From contig DFXE01000007.1 of assembly GCA_002381645.1 (NCBI GenBank), forward strand, positions 75,652 to 121,198: DNA of 45,547 nt, read 5' to 3'. Shown piece after piece: positions 15,955 through 24,630 of this stretch; positions within the stretch are counted from its first letter, which is position 1; each line of letters begins with the position of its first letter. Under the pieces are notes generated by a model. The model was given only the letters and a program-made list of their open reading frames with translations. It did no database searches and was not told where the DNA came from. A program made the translations under genes and the position numbers. Origin of the DNA: Bacteroidales bacterium UBA4116 (GTDB lineage: Bacteria; Bacteroidota; Bacteroidia; Bacteroidales; Tannerellaceae).

Positions 15955-16482
15955 ATGGTATCCATAAAAGGTTTGATAAGAAAGTTTGAAGCTGTTGCAA
16001 AAGTAGCCGGATCTGTTGAGGAAATCGCAGGAAAAGTAGCAAACGACAACAAAGGTATTCTCCTTTCCTTAAACCGGGACCAGTTGCTTCTTGGGCGCAA
16101 TACGGAAGGGAATTTGCTTACCCCGGACTATTTAAGCGATCCATATTTCAAAACGCCGGATGCAGCTAAAAGGTATGCGAAAATGAAGCACGGGTTGGAG
16201 AAAGAACATTCCCAGAGGATAGCAAACCCGACAATTTACCCCAATAAACCGAGGAATACCCCTAACCTGATTGTAACAGGTCCTTTCCAAGACGGTATGT
16301 TTATAACTATTTCCGGAAGTACCTACAACATTTCGTCAACTTACTCAGAAACTCCTGATATAGTAGCAAAATACAACGACCTTGTTTTCGGACATTCGCC
16401 CGAATCAAAACAGTTTTTCTTTAATAATTATATACTACCCGAAATAACTAAAAGGCTATGGCATGCGGCTGCGGTAAAATAA
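15955..16482 (+). CDS. Tail-region hypothetical protein
   Basis: A 175-residue protein that follows a terminator-like hairpin. The N-terminal part is helical (G-L-I-R-K-F-E-A-V-A-K-V-A), and the C-terminal part has S-K-Q-F-F-F-N-N-Y-I-L-P-E. Position before the tape measure suggests a tail assembly protein or chaperone. It overlaps the next small frame by 25 bases. Confidence 0.65.
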   Translation: MVSIKGLIRKFEAVAKVAGSVEEIAGKVANDNKGILLSLNRDQLLLGRNTEGNLLTPDYLSDPYFKTPDAAKRYAKMKHGLEKEHSQRIANPTIYPNKPRNTPNLIVTGPFQDGMFITISGSTYNISSTYSETPDIVAKYNDLVFGHSPESKQFFFNNYILPEITKRLWHAAAVK

Positions 16483-16655
16483 GATTAAAGTCTTCCCTGG
16501 ATAACATCCGGCAGATGGCAATTAAAGAATCCATATTAGATAAAGAAGATTACATAATATACGAATATGAAGGTAAAACATTTTATGATAAGAAAACCTG
16601 CTGGGAAAAAGCAGGGAGAAAAGGAGAGGTTAAAGAACTTATCTGTTATCCATAA
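16458..16655 (+). CDS. Small cysteine-containing tail-region protein
   Basis: A 65-residue protein starting M-A-C-G-C-G, with two more Cys (in K-K-T-C-W-E-K-A-G and L-I-C-Y-P). The first cysteine pair lies within six residues, so metal binding is possible. It overlaps genes on both sides, which lowers confidence, but its residue pattern (Y-I-I-Y-E-Y-E-G-K-T-F-Y-D) is convincing as protein. Confidence 0.55.
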   Translation: MACGCGKIRLKSSLDNIRQMAIKESILDKEDYIIYEYEGKTFYDKKTCWEKAGRKGEVKELICYP

Positions 16656-17235
16656 CATTAAAACGTGCCCGCTATATGTTTATATAGATGCGGTATGTGA
16701 GGATAACTTAAAAGGGCTTATAGTTTCCGGTAGTCCTTCGGAAGAGGATTTAAAAATAGGCCTTGCCGAAATGACTGCTGAGTTTTCCGCTCTCTGCGGG
16801 AATGGACATACGGATTCTGTTAGTAATTCTGTGCGGAGGATTTACGAATTAAAGAATACGATAATGGCTTATCTTTTAGCCGTAAATCTTATCCATTCAG
16901 GTGACTATTCCTGTTTAGTGCAGCTAAGAGGATTCGGTATAACAGGTAGAGAACCAAAAAATGACGCCGAACGTGACAAGCTGCTTAAGCTGATAGAAGG
17001 CAAATCGAAAGGAAAAACCGTACATCTTAAAGAGGAATTAAAGCGGTTCGACGATCTGACAAAAGATAAAGAATCCCGGGCTACGGCAGAGGATTACGCA
17101 GAGCAAATTGCGGCTGTCTCTAAGTTTGCCGGGTTCCACATTAACAAAATGACTATCACGCTATCCGATTACGCCGGTTACGTAAAACTTTATAATAAAT
17201 CGATTAAACATATACCCAATGGCCAGCACGAATGA
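16567..17235 (+). CDS. Tail-region protein preceding the tape measure
   Basis: A 222-residue frame; ATG 16567 or ATG 16585 could start it, both inside the preceding frame. The first 25 residues are very basic, and protein-like sequence begins near C-P-L-Y-V-Y-I-D-A-V, so an unrecognised downstream start is possible. The remainder is helical. Position just before the tape measure is that of tail assembly chaperones. It overlaps the tape-measure gene by 17 bases. Confidence 0.65.
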   Translation: MKVKHFMIRKPAGKKQGEKERLKNLSVIHNIKTCPLYVYIDAVCEDNLKGLIVSGSPSEEDLKIGLAEMTAEFSALCGNGHTDSVSNSVRRIYELKNTIMAYLLAVNLIHSGDYSCLVQLRGFGITGREPKNDAERDKLLKLIEGKSKGKTVHLKEELKRFDDLTKDKESRATAEDYAEQIAAVSKFAGFHINKMTITLSDYAGYVKLYNKSIKHIPNGQHE

Positions 17236-20200
17236 TTTAGTACCTAAAGATACGCTTGAAGAAATTAAAAAGTTAGAGGAAGCGGCAAAACGAGTAGTCG
17301 AGGCCTTAAAAAACCTGATGAACCAATCCGCCGAAGTTAATAACACACTAAAACAACAGGCTCCCTCTTACAGGGAATTAAACAAAGCCATTTCCGAACA
17401 TAACGAAATAGAAAAAAAAGCTACTGCGGCACAAAAAGAACAGTCCAGGATACAGTCTGAGATGGAGCGTATACGTTTAAGGACAACCAGCGCCACATCA
17501 GAGGAAGGGAAAGAACTGGAAAAATTGCGGCTTAAACTACAGCAGGCAACACGAGAAACGAGAAACCAGATAAAAGAAAATCAGGCTGCATCGGGATCCA
17601 TAGATCAAATGCGGGCTACCCTTGCAAGACTTAGGGCAGAATATAACGCATTAACATCCGACCGGAGGAACTCTCCTTTTGGCGAAAACTTAAAAAACCA
17701 GATAGACAGCCTTAACGCCTCAATAAAGAGCAGTTCGGGTAGCGGAACCGGTTTGTTCGGAACTATTTTATCTGCTAATTTCTGGGCCAATATCGCAACA
17801 AAAGCCGTTGAGGCTATCGGAAAGATGTTTACAGCAGCTAAAGATTTTGTGGCTGAAGGAATCCGGATGGCATCTTCGGGTGAAGGTATAATAAGGGCTT
17901 TTAATAATTTAAACCGTCCCGGATTATTAGATAATCTAAGGGAAGCTACAAGGGGTACCGTAAGCGACCTTAACCTAATGCGGACAGCCGTAAGGGCGGA
18001 AAACTTCCGTATTCCTTTAGAGCAGTTAGGTAGTTTGCTGCAGTTTGCACAACAAAGGGCTGCAGATACCGGGGAATCGGTAGATTATTTAGTGGATTCC
18101 ATAATAACAGGACTTGGAAGGCAATCAGTTCTTATTTTGGATAACTTACAGATTGCGCCTGAAAGGATACGCGAAGAAACTAAGAAAACCGGCGATTTTG
18201 TAACTGCGGCCATCAATTTAATAAACGAAGAACTTGAAGCGCAAGGAACACAGGCTCTAACTTCCGCCGATAAAGCGGCAATTGCTTCGGTTAAGTGGCA
18301 GAACGCACAACTTCAGATCGGCGAAAAATTTGTGTTTGTGAAAAACCTGTGGAGTGAATTCTCCGGAGCAATTGCCGATACCGTATCCAGTTGGACGGAA
18401 ACATGGGTGCCGAAAATGATACAAGGAGTTGAGGATGTAATAAATTACTTTATTAACCTGTATAATAACTTTGTTATTGTTCGCGGGGCAATTGAGAGTA
18501 TAGGGCTAATTTCTACGACCGTATGGGAAACCGTTAGACTTTTCGTTGGTCAGGCCGCAAGATTATTCCTCGGATTAGGAGAGGTGATCAAGTCTGTTTT
18601 AACATTTGATATTGATGGGGCAAAAACCGCACTTAATAATCTTAACCAAAGTCTTGCAGATGCGGTAGAAAAAGGTGCAAACGCAATAGTGGACAGATTC
18701 TATGATGCTAAAAGTGAAATTCAAAACGGTTTTATTGTCCCGATCACATTTGAAACACAGACTAACGGTGCCGGCAATAACAGAAACCAAAACGGCAATC
18801 AAGACGGTGAAGATGAATTAACCGAGGAGCAAAAGAAAGCTATCGAAGCCGAAAAGAAAGCTTACCAGGATCTTATGTTATTCCGGATTAACAGGGAGGC
18901 CGAAGCGCAAAAACAAATTATAGACGACACCAATAAATCCTTCGAAGATAGAAGGGCCGCTATTGACAAATTTTATGCTTTTCAGGTTGATTCTATTAAC
19001 CAATCTGCCAAAAACCAACTTTCCGCCGAAAATCTGACAAATTCCCAAAGATTACTTATCCAGGAGAAGCAACAGGCGGAGCTTTTAAAACTTGCCTATA
19101 CTTATGATAAAATGATTCTTGACATTGAAAAAAAGAGGACTGATGAAATCATCAAAGAACAGGATAAACTTTACCGCAGTCAGATGAGATTACAGCAAAG
19201 CAAAATAAGGTCAGCCAACATGTCCACGGATGAAGCGGAAAGCGGCGAGCTTGTTGATTTGTCTAAACAATACGCGGACGGTGAAATTAAGCGGGAAGAA
19301 TATGAGAAACGCAAAACCGATATCTCAATTAAATATGCCGAGGAGCGAATGAAAAATGAAATAAAGTCTTTAGAAGAGTTAAGTAAAATTACTGGCTTTA
19401 GTGCGGATCAGCAAGAAGAAATTACACGTAAACTTGAAGATGCACGACTTAAATATAACATTTTCGTAAACAACGAATTAATAAAAGAAGAAACCCGCGC
19501 GGCCAAAAAGCGTGAGGATATTGAGAAAGCACTTGCAGACAAGCGAAAGGAATTAATCGGAGAAGTGTACAGCTTTATCGGCAATCTTATTTCCTCCAAT
19601 TTTGAGAGCCAAATTGAATCGCTCGACAAACAGTCTGAGGCGAATGAAGAATGGCGGGAAAAGGAGATTGAGCGGATCGATGAACAGGAACAAAAGGGAG
19701 TTTACAGTAAAGAAAAGGCTGACGCACAGAGGGCATATGTAGATGAAGTTGCCGCACAACGGGAAGAGCAGTTGGATCAAAAAAGAAAAGAAGTGCTTGA
19801 GCGTCAGGCGAGATACGAAAAGGCGCAGGCGATTATCGGAATCGCTATTAATACGGCTCAGGCTATTACAAAACAACTCGCGTTAACCCCGCTACCAATT
19901 GGCGCTCCCCTTATAGCCACTATAGCGGCCATTGGAGCTGCGCAACTGGCCTCTGTTATTGCACAAACCATACCTGAATACGCCGAAGGAACAGATTTTC
20001 ACCCCGGAGGACTTGCCGTTGTGGGTGACGGAGGACGCCCCGAGCTTGGCATTCTTCCATCGGGTAAAATGTTTGTAACGCCCTCGGTTCCTACGGTTAT
20101 GGATTTAGCAAGAGGTACAGAGATTATCCCCGATATAACTCCGTTTTTGGCAAAAGAAGCTACGAAAATGCCGCTTCAGCAAGCAGAGAAGCCTATATTG

Positions 20201-20353
20201 GTAAATATAAATAACAAAGAACTGATAAAAGCACAAAAAGAATTTGGGAAAAAAATAGATAACCTTTCTTTGACTGTAAGTAAAATAAGAGGCAATACTT
20301 TCCATTCAAACACAAGCGGATTTACGAATTACAGAGTTACATATAAAAAATAA
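17219..20353 (+). CDS. Tail tape measure protein
   Basis: A 1,044-residue protein, the longest in the prophage. It has an N-terminal coiled coil (about 10-150, rich in Glu, Lys, Gln), a hydrophobic stretch near 180-200 (T-I-L-S-A-N-F-W-A-N-I-A), long charged helices at 530-830, and a Gly/Ala-rich hydrophobic segment near 870-915 (P-I-G-A-P-L-I-A-T-I-A-A-I-G-A-A). The late E-G-T-D-F-H-P-G-G and G-D-G-G-R-P-E motifs are typical of tape measure proteins. It sets tail length and helps DNA entry. Confidence 0.9.
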   Translation: MASTNDLVPKDTLEEIKKLEEAAKRVVEALKNLMNQSAEVNNTLKQQAPSYRELNKAISEHNEIEKKATAAQKEQSRIQSEMERIRLRTTSATSEEGKELEKLRLKLQQATRETRNQIKENQAASGSIDQMRATLARLRAEYNALTSDRRNSPFGENLKNQIDSLNASIKSSSGSGTGLFGTILSANFWANIATKAVEAIGKMFTAAKDFVAEGIRMASSGEGIIRAFNNLNRPGLLDNLREATRGTVSDLNLMRTAVRAENFRIPLEQLGSLLQFAQQRAADTGESVDYLVDSIITGLGRQSVLILDNLQIAPERIREETKKTGDFVTAAINLINEELEAQGTQALTSADKAAIASVKWQNAQLQIGEKFVFVKNLWSEFSGAIADTVSSWTETWVPKMIQGVEDVINYFINLYNNFVIVRGAIESIGLISTTVWETVRLFVGQAARLFLGLGEVIKSVLTFDIDGAKTALNNLNQSLADAVEKGANAIVDRFYDAKSEIQNGFIVPITFETQTNGAGNNRNQNGNQDGEDELTEEQKKAIEAEKKAYQDLMLFRINREAEAQKQIIDDTNKSFEDRRAAIDKFYAFQVDSINQSAKNQLSAENLTNSQRLLIQEKQQAELLKLAYTYDKMILDIEKKRTDEIIKEQDKLYRSQMRLQQSKIRSANMSTDEAESGELVDLSKQYADGEIKREEYEKRKTDISIKYAEERMKNEIKSLEELSKITGFSADQQEEITRKLEDARLKYNIFVNNELIKEETRAAKKREDIEKALADKRKELIGEVYSFIGNLISSNFESQIESLDKQSEANEEWREKEIERIDEQEQKGVYSKEKADAQRAYVDEVAAQREEQLDQKRKEVLERQARYEKAQAIIGIAINTAQAITKQLALTPLPIGAPLIATIAAIGAAQLASVIAQTIPEYAEGTDFHPGGLAVVGDGGRPELGILPSGKMFVTPSVPTVMDLARGTEIIPDITPFLAKEATKMPLQQAEKPILVNINNKELIKAQKEFGKKIDNLSLTVSKIRGNTFHSNTSGFTNYRVTYKK

Positions 20354-20358
20354 ACATT

Positions 20359-22398
20359 ATGATTTCTTTAACTCCAGACGGGCATATGCCGCCCATGATT
20401 AAGTACACATTCTCAGATTATGGTTATCGTTCCGAAAAACGTGAAGAGATCAACCCTGAAGAACTTAATATCACCGGACTTGAAAAAAGTGAAGAAGGTT
20501 TTGAATTAGTTTTTAGTAGAAAAGAGCTTAGCGGCGTAATGATTGAGACAAGTTTTCCACAGGAATACGTCTTGCAGGCTGCCGACTTTTTGAAGGATTT
20601 GTTTGAAAAGTACGGACAGTATGCATTTTGCAGGCTTAATATTTATCAACGGCATCCCGTAAATGTAATGGAATATTCCCTAATCAGGTCTTTCGGGCTT
20701 GATTTTCAATCGGTCAAAATTTATGATGATTATATTCAAATTGAGTCTGAAAACGTTGATTTAAACACCTATATTAAATCTTCCGGCCGCACAAAATTCG
20801 ACATTCCCGTTCTTAATACAACTGATCCAGACACGGGCATTGTTACCCCTGGTATTGCCGAAGAAAAACAATGGGCGTATGGAAGGCTTACTTTAAAACA
20901 AAGGGCAACTTATAATTCTTCAATTGAGAACGCTGAACTGACTAAACCGTTGGGGCATGTATTTTATTATTTGTTTATAAATCTACTCGGAGCCGAAGTC
21001 ATGCCGGAATTAGGATTTGATATCAGATCACAAAACGGAGGATCCTTTACTACCTATTCGGATGGTAATTATTTTTTTAAGGCTTCCAGAACACAGGAAA
21101 TAAACCTTTCTTTTAATGTAAACGTTAAAATGAAGATAGAACGTGATGCGCCTCCGATACTTCGGCTTATGAAAAATAATGATGATTTACGTGCAGAAGA
21201 ATTTACGCTAACAGATGAAAATACTTGGGAGGCAGTAATGAACTACGAGAGAGACTTAACGTTAGAAGAAGGCGACCGGCTTTCATTAGCGGTTCAGTTT
21301 CGCCAGTCGCAATTTGAATACAATTACACCTTGTCGGTAGAAATGGAAAATCTTGAAATAAGTTTTTGGGCTCAGGGGGGAAGCCGGATAATTGATGTAG
21401 TAGATCCCGAAAAACTACTAAACAGATTGTTGAAAATGATGACCAACAACCGGAATTACACCGGGGTAATTGAATGGGATGAAATGCCCTATAGATCCAT
21501 GCTTTGTGCTGCGGAAAGCGTAAGGCGCTTTTTAAGACCTTATTTGCATGTATCATTTAATGATTTTGCAGGCTGGATGCGGTGTAAAGGTTACGAATAT
21601 AGTCATTCGGGAAATCAAATAGTGTTTAAAAATCGCAATAAATTCTTTTTAAAAAATGAGACCGCTCTTGAACTTCCACAAAGAGAAGTAGCCGGATTAA
21701 TCATCGAAGCAGATCCCGAACATGCGTATACTGCCGTTAGAATAGGTTATGAGAAACAAGATTACAATAAAAACGTTAACGGCTACTTTGAAGTAAATGG
21801 AACTTATGAGTTCACAACGGGTTATCTTTCCCAGATGGATAATGTTTTAGATCTTGTTTCTCCTTTCCGCGCAGACCCGATAGGAATCGAACTACTATGC
21901 TGGCAAACCCCCGAATATGGTAAAGAGACTACTGACAATCAAGGCGATAATGATTTATTTGAGGTTGCAATGCTTATAGAGGAAACCTATCCGTTTTTTG
22001 TTGAATATGAGGATGAATACATTACTGTGGAAAACGTCAAATTGTTTAATACCGTACTTAATCCAGTTCATTTGGTTAAAGCCAATAAATCACTTTTAGG
22101 TGTAATTACAGATAAACTTTATTTTAAGAGTACAACAAATAATAGAAATGCAAGAATATACTCGACGGATATTGCTTCTCTATATGAAGATATACCGATT
22201 GATGAAAAACTTTTTGAACCTATTGTCTACAATTTTGCAACCGGATCACATATGGACATCCCTTTAGGTGACCGCAAAAATGGTATTGTAAAATTTAGAT
22301 ACAAAAACAAAAATTACCAAGGGTTTTTGAAAGACGGAACTCGGAACCTCACAAGGGGGACAGAAGCCACTGTGATTTTATATGCAGTTGAAAAATAA
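20359..22398 (+). CDS. Distal tail / baseplate protein candidate
   Basis: A 679-residue protein that starts 5 bases after the tape measure. It is beta-rich, with no signal peptide, coiled coil or enzymatic motif that I can recognise. In siphoviruses this position holds the distal tail protein or tail-associated baseplate hub. The last codons run into a bidirectional terminator. Function is from synteny. Confidence 0.7.
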   Translation: MISLTPDGHMPPMIKYTFSDYGYRSEKREEINPEELNITGLEKSEEGFELVFSRKELSGVMIETSFPQEYVLQAADFLKDLFEKYGQYAFCRLNIYQRHPVNVMEYSLIRSFGLDFQSVKIYDDYIQIESENVDLNTYIKSSGRTKFDIPVLNTTDPDTGIVTPGIAEEKQWAYGRLTLKQRATYNSSIENAELTKPLGHVFYYLFINLLGAEVMPELGFDIRSQNGGSFTTYSDGNYFFKASRTQEINLSFNVNVKMKIERDAPPILRLMKNNDDLRAEEFTLTDENTWEAVMNYERDLTLEEGDRLSLAVQFRQSQFEYNYTLSVEMENLEISFWAQGGSRIIDVVDPEKLLNRLLKMMTNNRNYTGVIEWDEMPYRSMLCAAESVRRFLRPYLHVSFNDFAGWMRCKGYEYSHSGNQIVFKNRNKFFLKNETALELPQREVAGLIIEADPEHAYTAVRIGYEKQDYNKNVNGYFEVNGTYEFTTGYLSQMDNVLDLVSPFRADPIGIELLCWQTPEYGKETTDNQGDNDLFEVAMLIEETYPFFVEYEDEYITVENVKLFNTVLNPVHLVKANKSLLGVITDKLYFKSTTNNRNARIYSTDIASLYEDIPIDEKLFEPIVYNFATGSHMDIPLGDRKNGIVKFRYKNKNYQGFLKDGTRNLTRGTEATVILYAVEK

Positions 22399-22426
22399 AA
22401 GGGAGTTAATACTCCCTTTTATTTTT
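22397..22426. terminator. Bidirectional terminator between convergent genes
   Basis: AAAAGGGAGT (22397-22406) pairs perfectly with ACTCCCTTTT (22411-22420) around a TAAT loop, with A/T runs on both sides. It separates the rightward tail operon from the leftward lipoprotein gene and should work in both directions. Confidence 0.8.
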
Positions 22427-22817
22427 TCTTTAAAGGATATTTTTTAGAAGAATATCCATCTAAATACATATAATCACCATAAAACTCAATGGAATATTCG
22501 TTATTTGAAGGGTAATCTATACTATTATCTATTATAAGCCTATCGGCAACCCATGCCCCCAATTCTTCATTATATCTCCAGTTCACAAAACTGTATTTAT
22601 ATCTTTTGCTTGGGTTACGATCTGAGCTCATGAAAGAATCGGCATAAAATGTTACGGCGGTAGGTATTCCCCCGGTAAAATGATCCTGGGCCCATTCTCC
22701 CAAAAGCATCTGATAATAACTATGGTCATTAGAGACTTCCGGCTCATCAGGTTTATTTTCTTCATCAGAACAAGAAAAGAATAACGCTATTGATAAAAGT
22801 AAAAATATCTTTTTCAT
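22419..22817 (-). CDS. Predicted surface lipoprotein (accessory 'moron' gene)
   Basis: A 132-residue protein with a lipoprotein signal: M-K-K-I-F-L-L-L-S-I-A-L-F-F-S-C. After the Cys comes S-D-E-E-N-K, an acidic stretch like the Bacteroidetes signal for export to the cell surface. The rest is beta-type with many Tyr and Trp and no known domain. It is transcribed against the tail genes and has its own TATCTTTG promoter element (22835-22842, minus). An isolated prophage surface lipoprotein suggests lysogenic conversion or superinfection exclusion, which is inference. Confidence 0.75.
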   Translation of the reverse strand: MKKIFLLLSIALFFSCSDEENKPDEPEVSNDHSYYQMLLGEWAQDHFTGGIPTAVTFYADSFMSSDRNPSKRYKYSFVNWRYNEELGAWVADRLIIDNSIDYPSNNEYSIEFYGDYMYLDGYSSKKYPLKKK

Positions 22818-22834
22818 GACTTAATGATTTTGGT

Positions 22835-22842
22835 CAAAGATA
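22835..22842 (-). promoter_or_regulatory. Bacteroidetes -7 box for the lipoprotein gene
   Basis: TATCTTTG on the minus strand, 17 bases before the ATG of the lipoprotein gene. It fits the TAnnTTTG consensus. No clear TTTG -33 box is seen at the usual spacing. Confidence 0.6.
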
Positions 22843-22869
22843 GTAAATTTTATTGTTATACTTTATTCT

Positions 22870-22913
22870 TGCATATTTATGCATAAAGCATTATATTTGT
22901 GAATAAATATGCA
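22870..22913 (+). promoter_or_regulatory. Promoter with an 11-bp inverted repeat around the -7 box
   Basis: TGCATATTTAT (22870-22880) and ATAAATATGCA (22903-22913) are perfect inverted arms. Between them TATATTTG (22892-22899) matches the Bacteroidetes -7 box. The right arm ends two bases before ATG 22916, so a protein bound here would block both transcription and start-site access. Confidence 0.6.
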
Positions 22914-22915
22914 TT

Positions 22916-23119
22916 ATGTTTTTTAAAGATAATAAAATAAGTAAAGCAATAATACGAGCGGTTATAATAAATTTAAGATCCTGGAGGGAATCGCACGAAG
23001 AAATGACTATTGAACAGGAGACATTCCTATTATATACGATAATGAAGGAATTAGGTATCAAAACTGAACGTGTTGAAATGCCAATTCCTCCAAAATCAAA
23101 ATCACTTCTTGGTTCCTGA
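22916..23119 (+). CDS. Small hypothetical protein with its own promoter
   Basis: A 67-residue protein, basic at the N-terminus (K-I-S-K-A-I-I-R-A-V-I-I-N-L-R-S-W-R) and with a Pro/Lys/Ser-rich tail. No domain recognised. The strong -7 box and inverted repeat directly upstream support it being a gene. Its last 18 bases overlap the end of the convergent 50-residue gene. The antisense frame covering 22891-23235 has little protein-like character in its C-terminal half and is not called. Confidence 0.55.
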   Translation: MFFKDNKISKAIIRAVIINLRSWRESHEEMTIEQETFLLYTIMKELGIKTERVEMPIPPKSKSLLGS

Positions 23120-23254
23120 ATCTTTTCCTCCTGATCCACCAGAGTTTCCACCTTTTGAATCTCCGCTTTTTGATGGTCTTTGCGCGGATCCGCTTGCGGG
23201 CATCGACTGTTTATGAGTCCAACCCCCTTTTTCATTTTTCTCTTCTTTCGACAT
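23102..23254 (-). CDS. 50-residue Gly/Ser/Lys-rich protein coupled to the 2TM protein
   Basis: A short frame from ATG 23254 to TGA at 23104-23102. It starts M-S-K-E-E-K-N-E-K-G-G-W-T-H and contains Q-S-M-P-A-S-G-S-A-Q-R-P, then a tail rich in Gly, Ser and Lys ending T-K-K. It overlaps the 3' end of the two-helix membrane protein gene by 23 bases in another frame, so the two are probably translated together. Low-complexity, positively charged and probably unfolded. Function unknown. Confidence 0.6.
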   Translation of the reverse strand: MSKEEKNEKGGWTHKQSMPASGSAQRPSKSGDSKGGNSGGSGGKDSGTKK

Positions 23255-23750
23255 TGTAAATTGAATTTAAATATTGATCACTTTTTTCAATAGATATCTC
23301 CTCGATATTATTTATAATTTTTCCAAATAGTTTTGATAATTCAGTTTGCTTTTCAGCATATTCTTCGATAATTTGAGTGAGTTGTCTCTGCGATTGAACA
23401 TCCGTTATTTTGTCAAAATGAGTATCACAAAAAAGATTTTCAAGTTTATTCCTTAATACATAATAATCCGTCCTAAGTGAACACAACCGTGTCAATTCTT
23501 CGCTCTTTAGGAAAAATACAGGATGAAATTGATTAATAATAGCAGCCAATGCAATAATTATAGAAGTTGCCAATGGGAAATATAATGAGATTAAAGAAAG
23601 AATTGCTCCACCACTTGATAATGCAGCAATACAAATATTGAAGCATTTTGAATTAAAAATTTGCTTATCAATTAATAAATCCGCATAATAATAATTTACG
23701 CTTGATTGCTTCAATTCAGCCCAAATTCTATTTAATAGAAATTCACTCAT
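23232..23750 (-). CDS. Two-transmembrane protein, SLATT-like
   Basis: A 172-residue protein with two adjacent hydrophobic helices (about 36-58 and 60-80) and a long charged, helical cytoplasmic part (95-165, T-Q-I-I-E-E-Y-A-E-K-Q-T-E-L). This layout resembles SLATT-domain proteins, 2TM proteins often linked to nucleotide-signalling defence, but no SMODS or other partner is next to it. It has a TATCTTTG -7 box at 23771-23778 on the minus strand. Possible superinfection-immunity or abortive-infection gene; the family match is by layout only. Confidence 0.6.
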   Translation of the reverse strand: MSEFLLNRIWAELKQSSVNYYYADLLIDKQIFNSKCFNICIAALSSGGAILSLISLYFPLATSIIIALAAIINQFHPVFFLKSEELTRLCSLRTDYYVLRNKLENLFCDTHFDKITDVQSQRQLTQIIEEYAEKQTELSKLFGKIINNIEEISIEKSDQYLNSIYNVERREK

Positions 23751-23770
23751 GGCATTTATCGGTTCCGGTT

Positions 23771-23778
23771 CAAAGATA
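23771..23778 (-). promoter_or_regulatory. -7 box for the 2TM protein gene
   Basis: TATCTTTG on the minus strand, 20 bases upstream of ATG 23750. It matches TAnnTTTG. Confidence 0.6.
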
Positions 23779-23801
23779 TAAAAATATGTCTAAAACAAAA
23801 A

Positions 23802-23826
23802 CCGTCTTACTTTTACAAGTAAAACG
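23802..23826 (-). terminator. Hairpin in the KilA-N / 2TM gene gap
   Basis: CCGT-c-TTACTT (23802-23812) pairs with AAGTAA-a-ACGG (to about 23826) across an internal mismatch. It lies 33 bases beyond the stop side of the KilA-N gene and upstream of nothing on the plus strand. It may end transcription coming from the 2TM side or be an operator; weak evidence. Confidence 0.35.
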
Positions 23827-23858
23827 GAATTAATATAAAATTATGTGATCGAATTTAT

Positions 23859-24554
23859 TCAAGCCGTGAGTTCTTTGGGTTGCCATTTTTCAACCCATCT
23901 TTTTCTAAGATAAGATTTAAGTTGTTCAAAATTATTTATGAACCCGAAGTGTATAAGTTTTGCAATGTCCTTTTCAATCTCATATAATTCCCTTATCTTA
24001 CTTTCGTCAGCCTTTTTATTTCTGATTTCCGTTACATGGTTATTATAAACGATATAATTAATTGCTTTTGCTATTTCTTGCATAGCGGTAGGCATAAACG
24101 ATTTTTCTACTATGGATGATATTGCAGAAGCCATTTCTTTATACGCATCGCCAGCTTCATTACGGTATTTTATTAACTCGTCATACACAAACTTTATCAC
24201 CTTCACTTCAAAGCGGGGATTAATCCACATTGAAAATTTGATAAATAAATAGGGATGCATCCAAGCTTGGTCAGGTGTTTTCCCATTCTTAGTCATTCGA
24301 CCTTTTATTTCTTTAATTGGTTGAAAAACATCCATTGGTGAAATCTCTCCATTGGCTTCGAGCTCTTCCTCTAAAGCTGAAATAAATTCCAAAGTTTTAG
24401 CACTATCTTTGAATTCATCTAATCTTCTTCGTGGGTTGTTTTTAACTTTATTCCACTGCACTAAAAGGGCATTTCCATCGAAATAACCATCTGAAGTTCT
24501 TTGTAAAACATCAAAATCACCCATTTTTCTCGTTAAAATCTGACATGTTTTCAT
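23859..24554 (-). CDS. KilA-N domain protein
   Basis: A 231-residue protein from ATG 24554; the frame extends to TTG 24596 but KilA-N proteins usually start M-x-x-x-x-I-L-T-R-K-M-G-D-F as here. The KilA-N domain spans roughly residues 1-125, with D-G-Y-F-D-G-N-A-L-L, the central helices and W-M-H-P-Y-L-F-I-K-F-S-M-W-I-N-P. The C-terminal half is helical. KilA-N is a DNA-binding domain of phage and large DNA virus proteins, often antirepressors. A pseudoknot-capable element and a shared palindrome lie just upstream (higher coordinates). Confidence 0.85.
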   Translation of the reverse strand: MKTCQILTRKMGDFDVLQRTSDGYFDGNALLVQWNKVKNNPRRRLDEFKDSAKTLEFISALEEELEANGEISPMDVFQPIKEIKGRMTKNGKTPDQAWMHPYLFIKFSMWINPRFEVKVIKFVYDELIKYRNEAGDAYKEMASAISSIVEKSFMPTAMQEIAKAINYIVYNNHVTEIRNKKADESKIRELYEIEKDIAKLIHFGFINNFEQLKSYLRKRWVEKWQPKELTA

Positions 24555-24630
24555 ATATTTGTGAAGTTTTTTAATCCGTTTTAGGTCGACTGCCAAGAAG
24601 AGCCTATTGCGGATTTGTTTTATTAAAGTC

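Noticed and set aside
21203..21556. A 117-codon minus-strand frame in the distal tail gene
   Set aside because: Antisense shadow of a long coding gene, without promoter or family.
22891..23235. A 114-codon minus-strand frame starting M-K-K-G-V-G
   Set aside because: It overlaps a promoter with inverted repeat, a plus-strand gene and the convincing 50-residue minus gene; its C-terminal half is low-quality as protein.
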